From NCBI GenBank assembly GCA_013813755.1, contig JACCRD010000260.1:1-19194 (forward strand): DNA of 19,194 nucleotides, read 5' to 3'. Shown here piece after piece: positions 1 through 6,645 of the stretch. The first letter of the stretch is position 1; the number at the start of each line of letters is the position of its first letter. Origin of the DNA: Acidobacteriota bacterium. GTDB lineage: Bacteria; Acidobacteriota; Blastocatellia; Pyrinomonadales; Pyrinomonadaceae. The notes below the pieces were generated by a model, which was given only the letters and a program-made list of their open reading frames with translations, searched no databases and was not told the origin of the DNA. A program made the position numbers and the translations under genes.

Positions 1-1634
1 TCGCCCGTTTCGCGCCGATTGGTCACAATTCGAATCTCACCTTCCGCTAATTCATTGAGAAATTCTTTTGCTTTATCATCGAATTCAATTTTGTCGATGC
101 GGAGTTCAGTCGAGCGCAAAGCCCTTGAAATAAACGAGGCGGCGATGATTGAAAAAATAAAAATCGAAGCAATCTTGATGCCGTCCGGACGCTCGATGAT
201 ATTTGTAATAGTCGTATATACAAAAACCGTCGAGATTGCTGCAAAGGCATAAAACCAACGGCTTTTTTTCCGTCTCGAAGAAATGGTGACGGCAATTGCC
301 GCCGAACTCATCAACACCAAAACACCTGTCGCATAGGCTCCGCCCTGCGCGTCAACGTCAGCTTCAAAAATGATTGTCACGATAAAACAAATTGTTGTAA
401 AAACAACGACCAGAGGACGTGTGGCGCGCGCCCAGTCCGGCGCCATACCGTAACGCGGCAAATAGCGCGGGACAATATTCAAAAGTCCAGCCATTGCCGA
501 GGCTCCGGCAAACCACAAAATTAGAATAGTGCTTAAATCGTAAATTGTGCCAAATAAATCGCCCAGATATTGATGTGAAAGATATGCCAGAGCGCGTCCG
601 TTTGCTTTACCGGCAGGTTTGACAACGCCGCCGGCGATTTCTTCCGGACTGCAGACGCAAAATTGCGGAACAGCGTGACCTTCATCAACCGAACCGCAGG
701 TAATGCGCGGACAAAATTCTTTTTCAGGAATTATTACGCTGGTAATAAAACTGCTGGAGATAAGCATAAAGCTCATAATTAAAGCCGCCGTAAATAATAA
801 TTTTCTGGTATTGGCAATTCGGTTCGGGCTTTTGACCAGAGGCATTACCGCCACGCCTGTTTCAAATCCTGATAAACCGAGCGCAAGTTTCGGGAAAACC
901 AGCAACGAGAGACCAATAATCAGCAGTAAACTGCGCGGCTCCAACTCTCCGCTCGAATTTGTAAAATTAAAAAGAGCAGTCTGCCAATTATTTAAGAGTT
1001 GCGGATGCGTTGTGATTTCATAAACCCCAACGCCGATAACAACCAAATTCAATAACAAATAGACGGTTACTAAAACTACTGCGATTCCGATGGCTTCCTT
1101 AAAACCCTTGAGGAAAACCGCGCCCAGCAGACTGATCAGCGCGAGCGTAACAATAACGGGATGTTCCAAAAACGGGAGATGTTCAATGACAAACGGATTT
1201 TCGACAATATGCGCCGTCGCGTCCGCCGCCGAAAGCGTGATGGTGATAATAAAATCAGTGGCGACAAAACCGAGCAGCGCAAGAACAAAAAGTTTACTTT
1301 TCCAACGCGAAAACAAAGCCTCAAGCATCGCGATCGAGCCTTCGCCCTTTGGACTTTCCGCCGCTACACGATTATAGATAGGAAGTGCGCCGAATAAGGT
1401 TAGCAAAACTAAAATCAAAGTTGCCAGCGGAGATAAAACACCTGCCGCCACAAATGCGATCCCAGGCTGATATCCGAGCGTTGAAAAATAATCAACTCCC
1501 GTTAAACACATTACTTTCCACCAGGGATGTTGTTGATGATGTTTATGACCGTTTTCTTTTTCGTGCGGTCCTTCAGTTTCGTTAACGCCGTCATATAACC
1601 AATGTTTCAGGCGGCTTTCTTCTTTATTCGGCAT
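1..1634 (-). CDS. APC-family permease, C-terminus cut by window edge
   Basis: Read from ATG at 1634 down to base 1, the frame stays open for 544 codons, so the 3' end lies outside the window. After a His-rich cytoplasmic N-terminus (residues 24-36) come about 12 hydrophobic segments. The first carries GVDYFSTLGYQPGIAF (46-61) and the next GALPIYNRVAAESPKGEGSI, features I associate with long APC-superfamily amino-acid/cation permeases of Acidobacteria and Actinobacteria. A loop near 308-328 contains four cysteines (C308, C313, C326, C328). After the last helix (about 485-503) a soluble tail begins (from about 508) and runs off the window. No Shine-Dalgarno is visible before the ATG, which sits just below the terminator of a c-di-AMP riboswitch. 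That control suggests uptake of K+ or an osmolyte/amino acid; the substrate cannot be read from sequence. A later start at Met42 has a better upstream purine run but would lose the His-rich part. Confidence 0.85.
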   Translation of the reverse strand, partial: MPNKEESRLKHWLYDGVNETEGPHEKENGHKHHQQHPWWKVMCLTGVDYFSTLGYQPGIAFVAAGVLSPLATLILVLLTLFGALPIYNRVAAESPKGEGSIAMLEALFSRWKSKLFVLALLGFVATDFIITITLSAADATAHIVENPFVIEHLPFLEHPVIVTLALISLLGAVFLKGFKEAIGIAVVLVTVYLLLNLVVIGVGVYEITTHPQLLNNWQTALFNFTNSSGELEPRSLLLIIGLSLLVFPKLALGLSGFETGVAVMPLVKSPNRIANTRKLLFTAALIMSFMLISSSFITSVIIPEKEFCPRITCGSVDEGHAVPQFCVCSPEEIAGGVVKPAGKANGRALAYLSHQYLGDLFGTIYDLSTILILWFAGASAMAGLLNIVPRYLPRYGMAPDWARATRPLVVVFTTICFIVTIIFEADVDAQGGAYATGVLVLMSSAAIAVTISSRRKKSRWFYAFAAISTVFVYTTITNIIERPDGIKIASIFIFSIIAASFISRALRSTELRIDKIEFDDKAKEFLNELAEGEIRIVTNRRETG

Positions 1635-1644
1635 TTATTAAAAA

Positions 1645-1689
1645 TCAAAAATAAAAGACCATAAACGCAAGTCATTACGTCTATGGTCT
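1645..1689 (-). terminator. Riboswitch-controlled intrinsic terminator
   Basis: On the minus strand AGACCATAGACG (1689-1678) pairs with CGTTTATGGTCT (1667-1656) over 12 bp with a single G-U pair and a 10-base loop. It is followed at once by TTTTATTTTT. It lies between the c-di-AMP aptamer and the permease ATG at 1634, so it can only act as a leader attenuator. The permease coding region starts just past the U-tract. Confidence 0.9.
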
Positions 1690-1722
1690 CGATATTGTAT
1701 CAAAAGCCAGTAACTTGTTCTT

Positions 1723-1850
1723 CCAAACGCCTGCGAGGTTAGCTGACGGGCGAGAACAAAGGAAGTGTTCTTCATTTAGAAAATGATTAGCCCCAAAATT
1801 TGGTTCCCCCGCACTGCTCTCTCAGCAAAGCAGTTTCGGCAAACAGTTTG
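1723..1850 (-). promoter_or_regulatory. c-di-AMP riboswitch (ydaO/yuaA family)
   Basis: Read on the minus strand, the leader carries the conserved blocks of the ydaO motif in the right order: GCCGAAACTG (from 1840), GCGGGGGAACC, TTGGGGCTAATC, then CCGTCAGCTAACCTCGCAG closing with GGCGTTTGG (to 1723). P1 can form from GCC near 1840 with GGC near 1730. Two internal stems are visible, CTGCT/AGCAG and GAACA/TGTTC. The family binds cyclic di-AMP and usually switches expression off when ligand is high, often on K+ and osmolyte transporters. Here it sits between a good promoter and an intrinsic terminator ahead of a permease, fitting an OFF switch. Family identity is by recognition of the consensus; the exact ends are approximate. 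Confidence 0.92.
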
Positions 1851-1861
1851 TCAAATTTGAA

Positions 1862-1890
1862 AATATACTCTTGTTAAATTACAAATACAA
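1862..1890 (-). promoter_or_regulatory. Promoter of the riboswitch-permease transcript
   Basis: On the minus strand TTGTAT (1890-1885) and TATATT (1867-1862) are separated by exactly 17 bases, a sigma-70-like arrangement. The expected start near 1855 falls just upstream of the aptamer (1850), so the transcript would begin directly with the riboswitch. Consensus match only. Confidence 0.65.
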
Positions 1891-1961
1891 GCGGAGAGGA
1901 AAATCCTTGCAATATTCGCCTCATTTTGACGGTACAGCTTTTTATCGTTTCTCAAATTAGT

Positions 1962-2042
1962 AGGGCAACGTCTTCCACGCCGCTGCCCTTTCGGTCACAA
2001 GTCCTCACCACTTGTAACCATTTGTTCACCGGGGAGGTGAAC
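1962..2042 (-). other. Three tandem RNA hairpins, unassigned
   Basis: Three consecutive stem-loops lie in the gap between the metalloprotease stop (2106) and the riboswitch promoter. They are 2024-2030/2036-2042 (7 bp, 5-base loop), 1993-2002/2010-2019 (10 bp, 7-base loop) and 1962-1970/1981-1989 (9 bp, 10-base loop). In the second and third stems one position pairs as G-U only if the minus strand is transcribed; on the plus strand both become A-C mismatches. This points to a minus-strand RNA, either the 3' UTR of the metalloprotease transcript or a separate small RNA. No U-tract follows, so they are not simple terminators. I recognise no known family. The rest of 1635-2105 is covered by the promoter, riboswitch and terminator entries. 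Confidence 0.45.
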
Positions 2043-2105
2043 ATTTATAGATTAGTCCTATACAGGTTTAAATTGCAAATTTTTAATTTGGAAATTTAGA
2101 GAGTT

Positions 2106-3428
2106 TTACTCGGGAAGCAGCGAACTGCTCCAAAGATTCGAAAAATTTTCCACAGTTAATCCGCCGACAACGTATTCGACCGAATCATTTTGGTTTAGAA
2201 CAGAAAAACTATATTCTCCGTTCATTGTTTTTGAATTAACCATAATTTCAAAACTTACTGTCGAAAGGTTATCTCCGTAATTGTGCGCGACGAAACTTTC
2301 AGGAACAACTTTAATATTTGCAGTATTAAAATTGACTTTTATATTTTTGACATCAAAGTTTTTGCCGCCGATAAAAATTGTATATGAATTTCCGCTGTTA
2401 ACAGTGACCGGAACATGCGACAAGTGACCGTTAAAGCCAATGTATTGAATATTAAAGTTCCTTACGTTATTTTTTAATTTTTTATAGGTACTAGCAGTCT
2501 TTCCCCTGACAACTTCGACATCGCCAATTTTTTCAGCCGAAAATAATTTGTTTGTTAAATTATTTTGTTTGGCATAGACAGAATATACGCCCTCACTTAA
2601 GCCCTCGAAATAAAAATTTCCGGTCGCATCCGTCACGGTTCCGCCGGAAATGCGGCTGGTTTGCGCGTCTTCGAACCACACATCGAAATCCTTGGCTGGT
2701 TTATTGGTGGCTAAAACGAGTTTACCGGCAATTTTTCCGCAGCAATTTTGTTCCGCATCATTCACGCCATAAAGCGCCCGAACACCGGCAATATCATCTT
2801 CGGAGAGTGTTCTTGGGCTAAAACTCTGAAGATTATAAACTCCGTTTTTTCCTTGATGCGCATTCATCGTCGCACCGATAATCGTGGAATGTTCGAGTCC
2901 CAGAAGATGCCCGATTTCGTGTGTCAGGGTTGATTCGAAATCAAAAGTGCCGATTGTTCCGTCGATTGAAAATTGTTGATAAGAATTCAGAACGATATCG
3001 GCTTCACTGATAACGCCGCGACGATTAAAAAAAACGCGGGTTCGCGCCGAAACATCCTCGGAATTATCTCCAAAAAGTGTCAGGTTTTCCGGAGTTTGGG
3101 CAATTGTAATCAAGGAAACGCCGTCGCCGGCTTTTCCCTGCGGACTAATATTTTGTTTGTCCGTCCAACTTATTTCGAATTTTATATTGGCGATTTTTTC
3201 CCATGTTTCTAAACTTTTAAGAACTGTTTTGGCAATGTCGTCGTCGAACTTTAAACTTTGATTTTGCTTAATCAGCGAAGTTGAAAGTGATATAGGAATT
3301 TTTCCGGCTTTCCAGCGCAGACGAACCAACTTTGCGTCATCAGCAAATTGCAGATGATAGCCGTTGGCAAAGAAATTAAAACTTCCCAGCCAAAATAAAA
3401 TTAAAATTGTTCTTAAAAGCTTCGACAT
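2106..3428 (-). CDS. Secreted matrixin-like (M10) zinc metalloprotease
   Basis: The 440-residue protein starts with a signal-peptide-like segment (about 1-22). A catalytic domain follows with the zinc motif HEIGHLLGLEH (H170, E171, H174, H180) and a Met-turn methionine at 188, eight residues after the third His as in matrixins. The matrixin domain ends with LSEDDIAGVRALYG (208-221). A CarboxypepD_reg-like beta-sandwich follows (about 231-290), then an Ig/IPT-like region (about 328-427). No cysteine-switch propeptide is visible, so any latency must be achieved differently. It probably acts outside the cytoplasm on proteins or peptides; the substrate is unknown. The ATG at 3428 lies 22 bases after the stop of the small membrane protein gene, so they may be co-transcribed. 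No clear Shine-Dalgarno is seen. Confidence 0.88.
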   Translation of the reverse strand: MSKLLRTILILFWLGSFNFFANGYHLQFADDAKLVRLRWKAGKIPISLSTSLIKQNQSLKFDDDIAKTVLKSLETWEKIANIKFEISWTDKQNISPQGKAGDGVSLITIAQTPENLTLFGDNSEDVSARTRVFFNRRGVISEADIVLNSYQQFSIDGTIGTFDFESTLTHEIGHLLGLEHSTIIGATMNAHQGKNGVYNLQSFSPRTLSEDDIAGVRALYGVNDAEQNCCGKIAGKLVLATNKPAKDFDVWFEDAQTSRISGGTVTDATGNFYFEGLSEGVYSVYAKQNNLTNKLFSAEKIGDVEVVRGKTASTYKKLKNNVRNFNIQYIGFNGHLSHVPVTVNSGNSYTIFIGGKNFDVKNIKVNFNTANIKVVPESFVAHNYGDNLSTVSFEIMVNSKTMNGEYSFSVLNQNDSVEYVVGGLTVENFSNLWSSSLLPE

Positions 3429-3450
3429 TCAAACAGAGCTAAAAATTCGT

Positions 3451-3660
3451 TTAATTATTTACTTCCAGATTTTCCCTTCCAACTTTTTCTAAATCCGCAA
3501 AACCAACAACGAGCAGTAAAGCTACCAAGCCAACCGTCGCCAAGACATAAAGCAACGCTATTTGCTCAAGATAAACCAACACGCTGAGCGCGATGCCAAT
3601 TAACAAAAACCAAAAAAGCGCAATCATTCGTCGGCTGTATGCGCGTTTATTTTCATTCAT
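3451..3660 (-). CDS. Small two-helix membrane protein
   Basis: This 69-residue product has a basic N-terminus (NENKRAYSRR), two hydrophobic helices (about 11-31 and 33-53) and an acidic, charged C-terminal tail. The ATG at 3660 is preceded by an AAGAAAAA purine run. It stands 22 bases upstream of the metalloprotease gene on the same strand, so a shared transcript is likely. I do not recognise a family and infer only an inner-membrane location. The hydropathy pattern and codon use argue for a real gene, but the short length limits certainty. Confidence 0.6.
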   Translation of the reverse strand: MNENKRAYSRRMIALFWFLLIGIALSVLVYLEQIALLYVLATVGLVALLLVVGFADLEKVGRENLEVNN

Positions 3661-3757
3661 ATTTTTTCTTATTATTAATTCCAGTCCTTAAATAATTATT
3701 TTACTGATAACAGATTTTTACTTCTTTGGACAATTAAGTCAAAATTTCAAAAAGAAT

Positions 3758-4807
3758 TTAATCAATAACTTTAATTGGCAGACTTCCCGAACTTGTTTTA
3801 TTTTGATTCGCGCTTTTTAGTTGCGGCGCGAATTTACTTTTATCTCTACCCTTTTGCCCGACTTCGACAATATCCAGTGGTTTTAACAAAATGTCTTCCG
3901 TTTGTTTTGATTCGATTTTTTTTAAGTCGATGTTGATAATTTCAGACTTCTCTTTTTCCTTACGATAAATTACCACATTTTGTTCATCCGCATCTTTTGA
4001 TAAGCCGCCGGCGCTGTCAATCGCGCGGGTCAGGGAAATCTGCGAGCGCGCCAGAATATTGGTCGGATTGACGACACCTCCGACAATATAGATTAGTTCC
4101 GCTTCGGAAACCATTATTATATCACCGCTGTAAATCTGTGGATTAGCTTCCTTTTTCCCGTTTAACAAATTGCTGATTTGAACTTTTATAAATTCCGACT
4201 CGTTTGTGTGACTGACATCGATAAACTTTTCGCTTTTTGAATCAATTAAAATATTCGAGGCTGCTTCCTTATTAATTTTTGATAAACAATTCAAATAACG
4301 CGGACGAAAAATTTGAATTTCGCCGCTCACTTTGTCGGTCAAACCGCCTGAGGAAACGATTAATTCATTCAACATTACGGGACGTTTAATTTGAAATCTC
4401 TGGGGCGTCTTGACCGCTCCGTTTAAAACAGTTAATGGTCTGTTTGACCGGTCAAGAATTTTGACGATCACCACCGGATCGCGCAAAATTTTTTTGTATG
4501 ATTCGGCGACTTCACGAGCAATTTCAGTTTCTGTCAGACAAAGCCCGTTAACCTGATTTTCAACAAAATTTACACCGTTTAAGAAACCTTCCGGATTGAG
4601 AGTTCCGCGCCAGTCGTAATCGACACTTCCGACAATATCGACATCGATTAAATCTCCAAAATGGACTAAATCCGCCTCATTAACTTTTTCGGTAATTTCA
4701 TTCTCAAGGGGTACTTCAGCGCGAGGGATTTGCGTAAATACAGAATCGCGCCAAAAAATGAGCACCGCCAAAAAGCATAGAAAAAAACGCGTCCTGTTAT
4801 TTGTCAT
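3758..4807 (-). CDS. Polysaccharide export protein (Wza-like, SLBB domains)
   Basis: Starting from ATG at 4807 the product is 349 residues. The frame extends to 4921, but that extension overlaps the zinc-ribbon gene and lacks a signal. From 4807 the protein begins with a basic, hydrophobic signal peptide (about 1-27). A poly_export domain follows (about 45-117), with GDLIDVDIVGSVDYDWRGTL and the DPVVIVKI strand. Two SLBB repeats come next, PLTVLNGAVKTPQRF...SGGLTDK and IYIVGGVVNPTNI...AGGLSKD. Family members form outer-membrane or periplasmic gates for capsule or exopolysaccharide. The start lies four bases after the zinc-ribbon stop, so translation is probably coupled. No lipobox, glycosyltransferase, Wzc or Wzx gene is nearby, so the exported polymer is unknown. 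Confidence 0.87.
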   Translation of the reverse strand: MTNNRTRFFLCFLAVLIFWRDSVFTQIPRAEVPLENEITEKVNEADLVHFGDLIDVDIVGSVDYDWRGTLNPEGFLNGVNFVENQVNGLCLTETEIAREVAESYKKILRDPVVIVKILDRSNRPLTVLNGAVKTPQRFQIKRPVMLNELIVSSGGLTDKVSGEIQIFRPRYLNCLSKINKEAASNILIDSKSEKFIDVSHTNESEFIKVQISNLLNGKKEANPQIYSGDIIMVSEAELIYIVGGVVNPTNILARSQISLTRAIDSAGGLSKDADEQNVVIYRKEKEKSEIINIDLKKIESKQTEDILLKPLDIVEVGQKGRDKSKFAPQLKSANQNKTSSGSLPIKVID

Positions 4808-4811
4808 TGGG

Positions 4812-5024
4812 TTAAAACTTTTTTGAAACACTCTTCGACGATTTTTTTGAGCTTCGCGGCGGTCTTGAGGAAACAGTTCCTGGAACAGCGAAACCCGTAA
4901 ATTGCAAATTGCAGCTATCACACAACAAATGATATCTAAAAAATATCTTAGACCACACAGGAGTCGGACGATAACCTCCCCGTACGCGCTTGCTGCGGCA
5001 TTTAGGACAACTTTGACTAATCAT
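4812..5024 (-). CDS. Small zinc-ribbon protein
   Basis: The product is 70 residues. CPKC (residues 6-9) and CDSC (35-38) form a four-cysteine zinc-ribbon pair around RGYRPTPVWSKIFF. They are followed by LQFTGFAVPGTV and a Ser/Lys/Arg-rich tail of about 20 residues that looks disordered. The ATG overlaps the end of the upstream gene by 8 bases, and the stop is four bases before the export-protein start. It is therefore locked into a three-gene operon. Zinc binding is inferred from the cysteine spacing. A role in nucleic-acid or protein contact would be a guess. Confidence 0.75.
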   Translation of the reverse strand: MISQSCPKCRSKRVRGGYRPTPVWSKIFFRYHLLCDSCNLQFTGFAVPGTVSSRPPRSSKKSSKSVSKKF

Positions 5025-6033
5025 TTTGATGTTCGTTTCTGGAACTAATTTCAGGCGTGAATCGCCTTATTTTACTTTTTTTGATTTCAATTTGTCGAAT
5101 TTTTTCAACTTCCTGATTAATATTGTCGGTTAGATGCCGCCTGTCATCCGCTGCATCTTCTTTCGACAAAAGAATTAACGCCTCCTGATAAAAATTTATC
5201 GCGTCTTCGTATTCAAATTCAACAGTCGATTGCCGCGCCTGTTCGATAAGATGCGAAATATTTATCGAGACAATAAATTTATTGACAGCATCTCTCGAAT
5301 CGATAAGCTGTGTTTCGTCTGAATAAAATTGTAAAGCCGACTCCAAAACATTCAAAGCCTTTTCGGCTTTCGCTATTTTATCAGCCGCCTTCACCTTTTG
5401 ATTAGCTTGCGAAGTCAATAAACGCGATTGAATTTCAGCCCATTTCAGGAGATGAAACTTATGCATTCTCTGAATTAACTTTCGACTTTTGATCAAAACC
5501 ACAATCCGCGGTGAACCGGCGCCGACTGCTTTAAGTTCTTTGTTGTTTAATGAAAGGTATTCGTTGCATGTCTGAAAGACTTCGTAATGTCCTTCAGGCA
5601 GATGTGATAAAACCTTGACGGCTTCGGACATCTGCTTAATTTTAGCAATAATTTCAGTATTTTTTTCAATCGTCAACTTACCGTCTCTGAAATCAGTTTT
5701 GTGCGGAATTCTTAAATTTGCCAGATTATCGTCAAGTCGTTTTTGATTTATCAGATAACGCTTGCGAACATTTTTTAACAGAACCTCGCGCAGGAAAACG
5801 CCGCTGAATGAAAACGAAAGAGCGATAATAATAGCCGATAACCAGGAAAGTTCTTCTTCTCCCTCTGAAAGAATTCCCCAAACCACAGAAAAAATCAACA
5901 AAGTTAAGACCGCCATCGCCAAATAATAATTCGGTGCGGGCAGCCAAAACGGATGTTTATAATTAGACAAAGCAGTATTGTTTTTCGGTGAAAATCTTTG
6001 TATTTGATTTGCTCCGTGCGCTTTTCTTGCCAA
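5017..6033 (-). CDS. Two-helix membrane protein with long cytoplasmic helical domain
   Basis: This 338-residue protein of unknown function starts at TTG (6033). The start is supported by AGGAG five bases upstream and by a promoter further up. Two transmembrane helices (about 36-54 and 64-86) are followed by a basic, mainly helical region. A TPR-like stretch near 266-297 includes EFEYEDAINFYQEALILLS. It is the first gene of an operon with a zinc ribbon and an SLBB export protein. By position it could be an inner-membrane partner or regulator of export, but it has no Walker motifs and is not a Wzc-type kinase. No family recognised. Confidence 0.75.
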   Translation of the reverse strand: MARKAHGANQIQRFSPKNNTALSNYKHPFWLPAPNYYLAMAVLTLLIFSVVWGILSEGEEELSWLSAIIIALSFSFSGVFLREVLLKNVRKRYLINQKRLDDNLANLRIPHKTDFRDGKLTIEKNTEIIAKIKQMSEAVKVLSHLPEGHYEVFQTCNEYLSLNNKELKAVGAGSPRIVVLIKSRKLIQRMHKFHLLKWAEIQSRLLTSQANQKVKAADKIAKAEKALNVLESALQFYSDETQLIDSRDAVNKFIVSINISHLIEQARQSTVEFEYEDAINFYQEALILLSKEDAADDRRHLTDNINQEVEKIRQIEIKKSKIRRFTPEISSRNEHQND

Positions 6034-6038
6034 GTTTT

Positions 6039-6043
6039 CTCCT
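6039..6043 (-). promoter_or_regulatory. Shine-Dalgarno that fixes a TTG start
   Basis: AGGAG on the minus strand, followed by AAAAC and then TTG at 6033-6031. The five-base spacing is ideal, and no ATG lies nearby in frame. This supports the TTG start of the membrane-protein gene. Confidence 0.7.
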
Positions 6044-6102
6044 ACAATATTTGTCTGTGAACCGGGTTCTGCCGCCCCGATGCCATTTTGAACGTTAACA
6101 AA

Positions 6103-6130
6103 TAGTTAAATTTTATTATTAAATTGTCAA
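6103..6130 (-). promoter_or_regulatory. Promoter of the membrane / zinc-ribbon / export operon
   Basis: On the minus strand a perfect TTGACA (6130-6125) and TAACTA (6108-6103) are separated by 16 bases inside an AT-rich stretch. Transcription would begin near 6096, giving a leader of about 60 bases before the TTG start. Consensus match only; no operator is evident. Confidence 0.55.
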
Positions 6131-6230
6131 TAAATATGCGGCGCGAATGATAAAAGAATCGTCCGTGATATATTTTTTCTGTCTCGAACAAAACATTATT
6201 TGTCCTTAATTTGCACTTTCGTCAAACTTA

Positions 6231-6341
6231 GAGGTTACGCAGTTGAATGTAGAAGCCCGCACAAAGTAAGGACGCAAGGTAATCCGAAACACACTTAACG
6301 AAATGCGTATTTCTGCAATTTTCTTTTCAACGGCGTAACTC
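6231..6341. repeat. Imperfect inverted repeat, possible decayed miniature element
   Basis: GAGGTTACGCAGTTGAA (6231-6247) is the inverted partner of TTCAACGGCGTAACTC (6326-6341), with one bulge and one mismatch. The arms enclose about 78 bases that include GAAGCCCGCACAAAGTAAGG. That segment resembles short dispersed intergenic repeats I associate with related genomes (memory only). There is no open frame inside. It could be a small non-autonomous element or a long-range RNA stem. Confidence 0.35.
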
Positions 6342-6381
6342 GTTAAACTTTTAAGCTACTTTAATCTTTAAAAAAGTTGAG

Positions 6382-6615
6382 ATGAATTTTATAACCAAAT
6401 TATACCGCAAATTTACTTCCCGTGATGTCTGGGCGCGACCCGAAATGCAGGTTACGTTTCGAGCCGTAGTAATGCCCGAAAAAAATCGTCCGGCAAAACC
6501 TTTCCGAATCAAAAAAGTTTTGCCAAGCGGCAGAGTTTTGCTACACGGTTTCACCGGTGAACACCGGGAGAGCACTTTTGAACCGATTAACTTTAGCAGA
6601 AACAAAAAATTATAA
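6382..6615 (+). CDS. Small basic hypothetical protein
   Basis: The product is 77 residues, strongly basic and without membrane segments or signal peptide. The core FRIKKVLPSGRVLLHGFTGE followed by HRESTFEPI reads like a compact beta-rich fold. GTTGAG immediately precedes the ATG as a weak ribosome site. It converges on the MBL-hydrolase gene, leaving 30 bases. Third-position base use resembles its neighbours better than the antisense frame does. Function unknown. Confidence 0.55.
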   Translation: MNFITKLYRKFTSRDVWARPEMQVTFRAVVMPEKNRPAKPFRIKKVLPSGRVLLHGFTGEHRESTFEPINFSRNKKL

Positions 6616-6645
6616 GTATTTTGCTTTTCTAAAATCCACTGTTTT

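Larger units (their letters stand above)
6034..6381. other. Intergenic region between divergent genes
   Basis: 348 bases without a convincing gene. It holds the Shine-Dalgarno and promoter of the minus-strand operon (6039-6130) and an imperfect inverted repeat with its enclosed segment (6231-6341). The last 40 bases lead into the small plus-strand gene. Nothing else structured was seen. Confidence 0.5.

Noticed and set aside
4808..4921. Longer start for the polysaccharide export gene at 4921
   Set aside because: It would overlap most of the zinc-ribbon gene's 3' half and place a charged segment before the evident signal peptide. The ATG at 4807 fits better.
6259..6285. GGACGCAAGG resembling part of a c-di-GMP-I riboswitch
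   Set aside because: The other conserved blocks and the expected stems of that motif are missing.
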